Origin: Paenibacillus athensensis
Lineage (GTDB): Bacteria > Bacillota > Bacilli > Paenibacillales > NBRC-103111
Reading direction: 5' to 3'
NCBI RefSeq assembly: GCF_004514475.2
Contig: NZ_MYFO02000009.1
Location: forward strand, 124,001-188,000
DNA length: 64,000 nt
Program-made: the position numbers and the translations under genes
Part shown: in pieces, positions 63,101 to 64,000 of the stretch
How the letters are laid out: every line of letters begins with the position of its first letter
How positions within the stretch are numbered: position 1 is the first letter of the stretch
Notes under the pieces: model-generated
The model's input: the letters and a program-made list of their open reading frames with translations, nothing else
Database searches by the model: none
What the model was told of the DNA's origin: nothing

Positions 63101-64000
63101 AACGTCGTCTGCGTGACGCCGACGGCACCGCTCGGCACAAGCACGTTGAGTGCAACGGCAGGCAACGCTTCGGCCAGCATCAGCTGGACGGCAGCGACGG
63201 GAGCCACAAGCTACACGCTGCAAACGTCGCCGACCTCGACAGGCACTTTCTCGAATGTGACGGGCGCAGTCGGCACAACGTCGTTGAGCTTCAACGCAAG
63301 CGGCCTAACGAACGGCACGACGTATTGCTACCGCGTTGTCGCGACGAACGGCTCGTCCACGACGACCTCGAACGTCGTCTGCGTGACGCCGACGGCACCG
63401 CTCGGCACAAGCACGTTGAGTGCAACGGCAGGCAATGCCTCGGCCAGCATCAGCTGGACGGCAGCGACGGGAGCCACGAGCTATACGCTGCAAACGTCGC
63501 CGACCTCGACAGGCACCTTCTCGAATGTGACGGGCGCAGTCGGCACAACATCGCTGAGCTTTAACGCTAGCGGCCTGACGAACGGCACGACGTATTGCTA
63601 TCGCGTTGTCGCGACGAACGGCTCGTCCACGACGACCTCGAACGTTGTCTGCGTGACGCCGGCAGGCGGCTCCACACCTACGTTTACGCTGGAATACCAC
63701 CGCGATACGGACGGTAATGCCACGGATAATAAGGTACACGCCTTCTTCCGCATTACCAATACAAGTGCAGCAGGTTCACCGGCCGTTAACTATTCCGATC
63801 TGAAGATCCGCTACTGGTACACCAAGGGCACGACGACGGCGGAGACTTTTACAAGCGACTATGCTCCTGTAGTCAATACGAGCAATGTGCTTGGCGCAAC
63901 GTACCCGTGGAGTCCATCCGTCACAGGAGCCGACACCTATATGGAAATTGGCTTCAAACCGGGACCCACGCTGGCTGCAGGCGCAAACAGCGGTGAAATT
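60167..64000 (+). CDS. Secreted GH9 endoglucanase with Ig-like, five Fn3 and CBM3 domains (3' end outside window)
   Basis: At least 1278 residues, with no stop before the window end. Residues 1-41 are a signal peptide ending T-A-S-A. Residues about 45-132 are the CelD-type N-terminal Ig domain (V-L-V-N-Q-I-G-Y-L-P). Residues about 140-715 are a GH9 catalytic domain: the D-A-G-D-F-G motif places Asp221 and Asp224 as base candidates, and Glu691 in K-E-N-T-I-N-W-N-A-P is the acid. Five near-identical 90-residue Fn3 modules follow (719-1168), then the start of a CBM3 (L-E-Y-H-R-D-T-D near 1177). It should cut cellulose outside the cell. The ATG at 60167 has AAAGGAGAG nine bases upstream. Confidence 0.92.
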   Translation, partial: MKASWTRPRGIWRKGWGTKGLALVLMLVLALPFAVAGTASADFGTSKVLVNQIGYLPLANKVATIVTPATMTSGTTFKVINTTTNLAVKTGTTTVKGLDNASGDFVHKADFSDVTALGTYRVEVPALTTGGVSVNFVVANDIYPNLPKDAMGYFYFHRLGADLDGFSGTPYYRKAIHDWNTAISCYYPRGNDSFDGPIYPSTIPADWCGGEKLNVKNAWADAGDFGTYPVNHAISAWTLLNLYEVDPTVLPNNSLNVSPAEKTNGVSDLLDEVNFGSTYLRGMLPTNTSLLASHKITNDDFGIRPGIDPWWQDSWSVKKDTFYNWNVANGTGNPSQIFASNIEGLVHFENKMNDYILNGALPIGQTRNTLRYAQPPSTAATYAVARVAAQLARTLSASTDATTQLDAQKYWATAKDAWQRATTLPTIIRNQVDHPAGDPNSRQFESPGGGDYPDAVITDDKYAAAVEMYLTAHKLGDANKATYKSAVTGAGSEYKKVALFDWQSSGPSGSLSLITVPNDLPAADITSIENNVLSFADTQLTTIASEGYPTPLAPIWNAGANRYEYDWGSNALVVNKMIMLGHAFEITKKRGTPDLKYLKGMYQAMDYLMGTNALNISFITGYGQFYEKVTHDRLAYNLYHFDNIPYPKGWLAGGPNNASNGDGVTPSGLPPAKTYAGYGTDGNVQAFASKENTINWNAPLAWVATYMNANKSYLTGSTLGTSTLSATAGNASASISWTAATGATSYTLQTSPTSTGTFSNVTGAVGTTSLSFNASGLTNGTTYCYRVVATNGSSTTTSNVVCVTPTVSLGTSTLSATAGNASASISWTAATGATSYTLQTSPTSTGTFSNVSGAVGTTSLSFNASGLTNGTTYCYRVVATNGSSTTTSNVVCVTPTVSLGTSTLSATAGNASASISWTAATGATSYTLQTSPTSTGTFSNVTGAVGTTSLSFNASGLTNGTTYCYRVIATNGSSTTTSNVVCVTPTAPLGTSTLSATAGNASASISWTAATGATSYTLQTSPTSTGTFSNVTGAVGTTSLSFNASGLTNGTTYCYRVVATNGSSTTTSNVVCVTPTAPLGTSTLSATAGNASASISWTAATGATSYTLQTSPTSTGTFSNVTGAVGTTSLSFNASGLTNGTTYCYRVVATNGSSTTTSNVVCVTPAGGSTPTFTLEYHRDTDGNATDNKVHAFFRITNTSAAGSPAVNYSDLKIRYWYTKGTTTAETFTSDYAPVVNTSNVLGATYPWSPSVTGADTYMEIGFKPGPTLAAGANSGEI
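62321..63670 (+). repeat. Five 270-bp direct repeats encoding Fn3 modules
   Basis: Units start at 62321, 62591, 62861, 63131 and 63401 with an exact 270-bp period. They differ mostly at silent positions. Each module carries two cysteines (T-Y-C-Y-R and V-V-C-V-T-P), unusual for bacterial Fn3, and could form one disulfide. Confidence 0.95.

Overview
The window looks like the chromosome of a high-GC, spore-former-type Firmicute, most like Paenibacillus or a relative. This is inferred from strong AGGAGG-type ribosome sites, GTG and TTG starts, a transcription-terminating TPP riboswitch ahead of a tenI-thiO-thiS-thiG-thiD-thiE operon, an RsbW/RsbV/RsbU-type partner switch, and a secreted GH9-Fn3-CBM3 cellulase. 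No rRNA, tRNA or CRISPR array was seen.

Region 1 (1-20.8 kb) is the distal part of an extracellular contractile injection system (eCIS, a phage-tail-like particle). In order it holds the end of a T4-baseplate-type protein, a DUF6760-like small protein, a tube protein, a 2481-residue Ala/Gly/Ser-rich protein of unknown role, a LysM tube-linker, a hub and a spike encoded as two genes, a gp25-like wedge, two baseplate-J-type proteins, a tail-protein-I-type protein with a propeller-like front, and a conserved tail-cluster protein. A terminator closes the unit. Sheath and AAA+ ATPase genes are not in the window and presumably lie upstream.

Region 2 (21-27.3 kb) is ordinary metabolism: pirin, a small hypothetical, a GNAT acetyltransferase, a diaminobutyrate aminotransferase / decarboxylase / YczE-type membrane protein operon, and a short IS-like remnant.

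Region 3 (27.3-44.1 kb) appears to be an accessory module of the injection system. A PAAR-like spike tip (DUF4280) and a membrane-anchored MORN protein point leftward. Pointing rightward are a secreted TolC-like coiled-coil protein with a ~280-residue Gly-Thr repeat, a membrane sensor ending in a class III cyclase fold that has lost both metal aspartates, a GNAT, a nucleotide-translocase-like carrier fused to HEAT repeats and a cNMP-binding fold lacking the phosphate-binding arginine, an RsbW-like kinase, an RsbV-like antagonist, an RsbU-like phosphatase, and a DUF4157 protein with nine 18-residue repeats and an HELTH zinc motif. The degenerate cyclase paired with a degenerate cNMP pocket, beside a partner switch, is the best candidate here for an undescribed signalling system.

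Region 4 (44-52 kb) has a BASS transporter, an LplT-like MFS carrier, a small coiled-coil protein, a decayed cobalamin-binding/PAS gene and a CheB-CheR-PAS-histidine kinase hybrid transcribed away from it.

Region 5 (51.9-59.8 kb) is thiamine biosynthesis. Region 6 (59.9-64 kb) is a GH9 cellulase with five near-identical Fn3 repeats, preceded by a perfect 20-bp LacI-type palindrome and cut by the window end.
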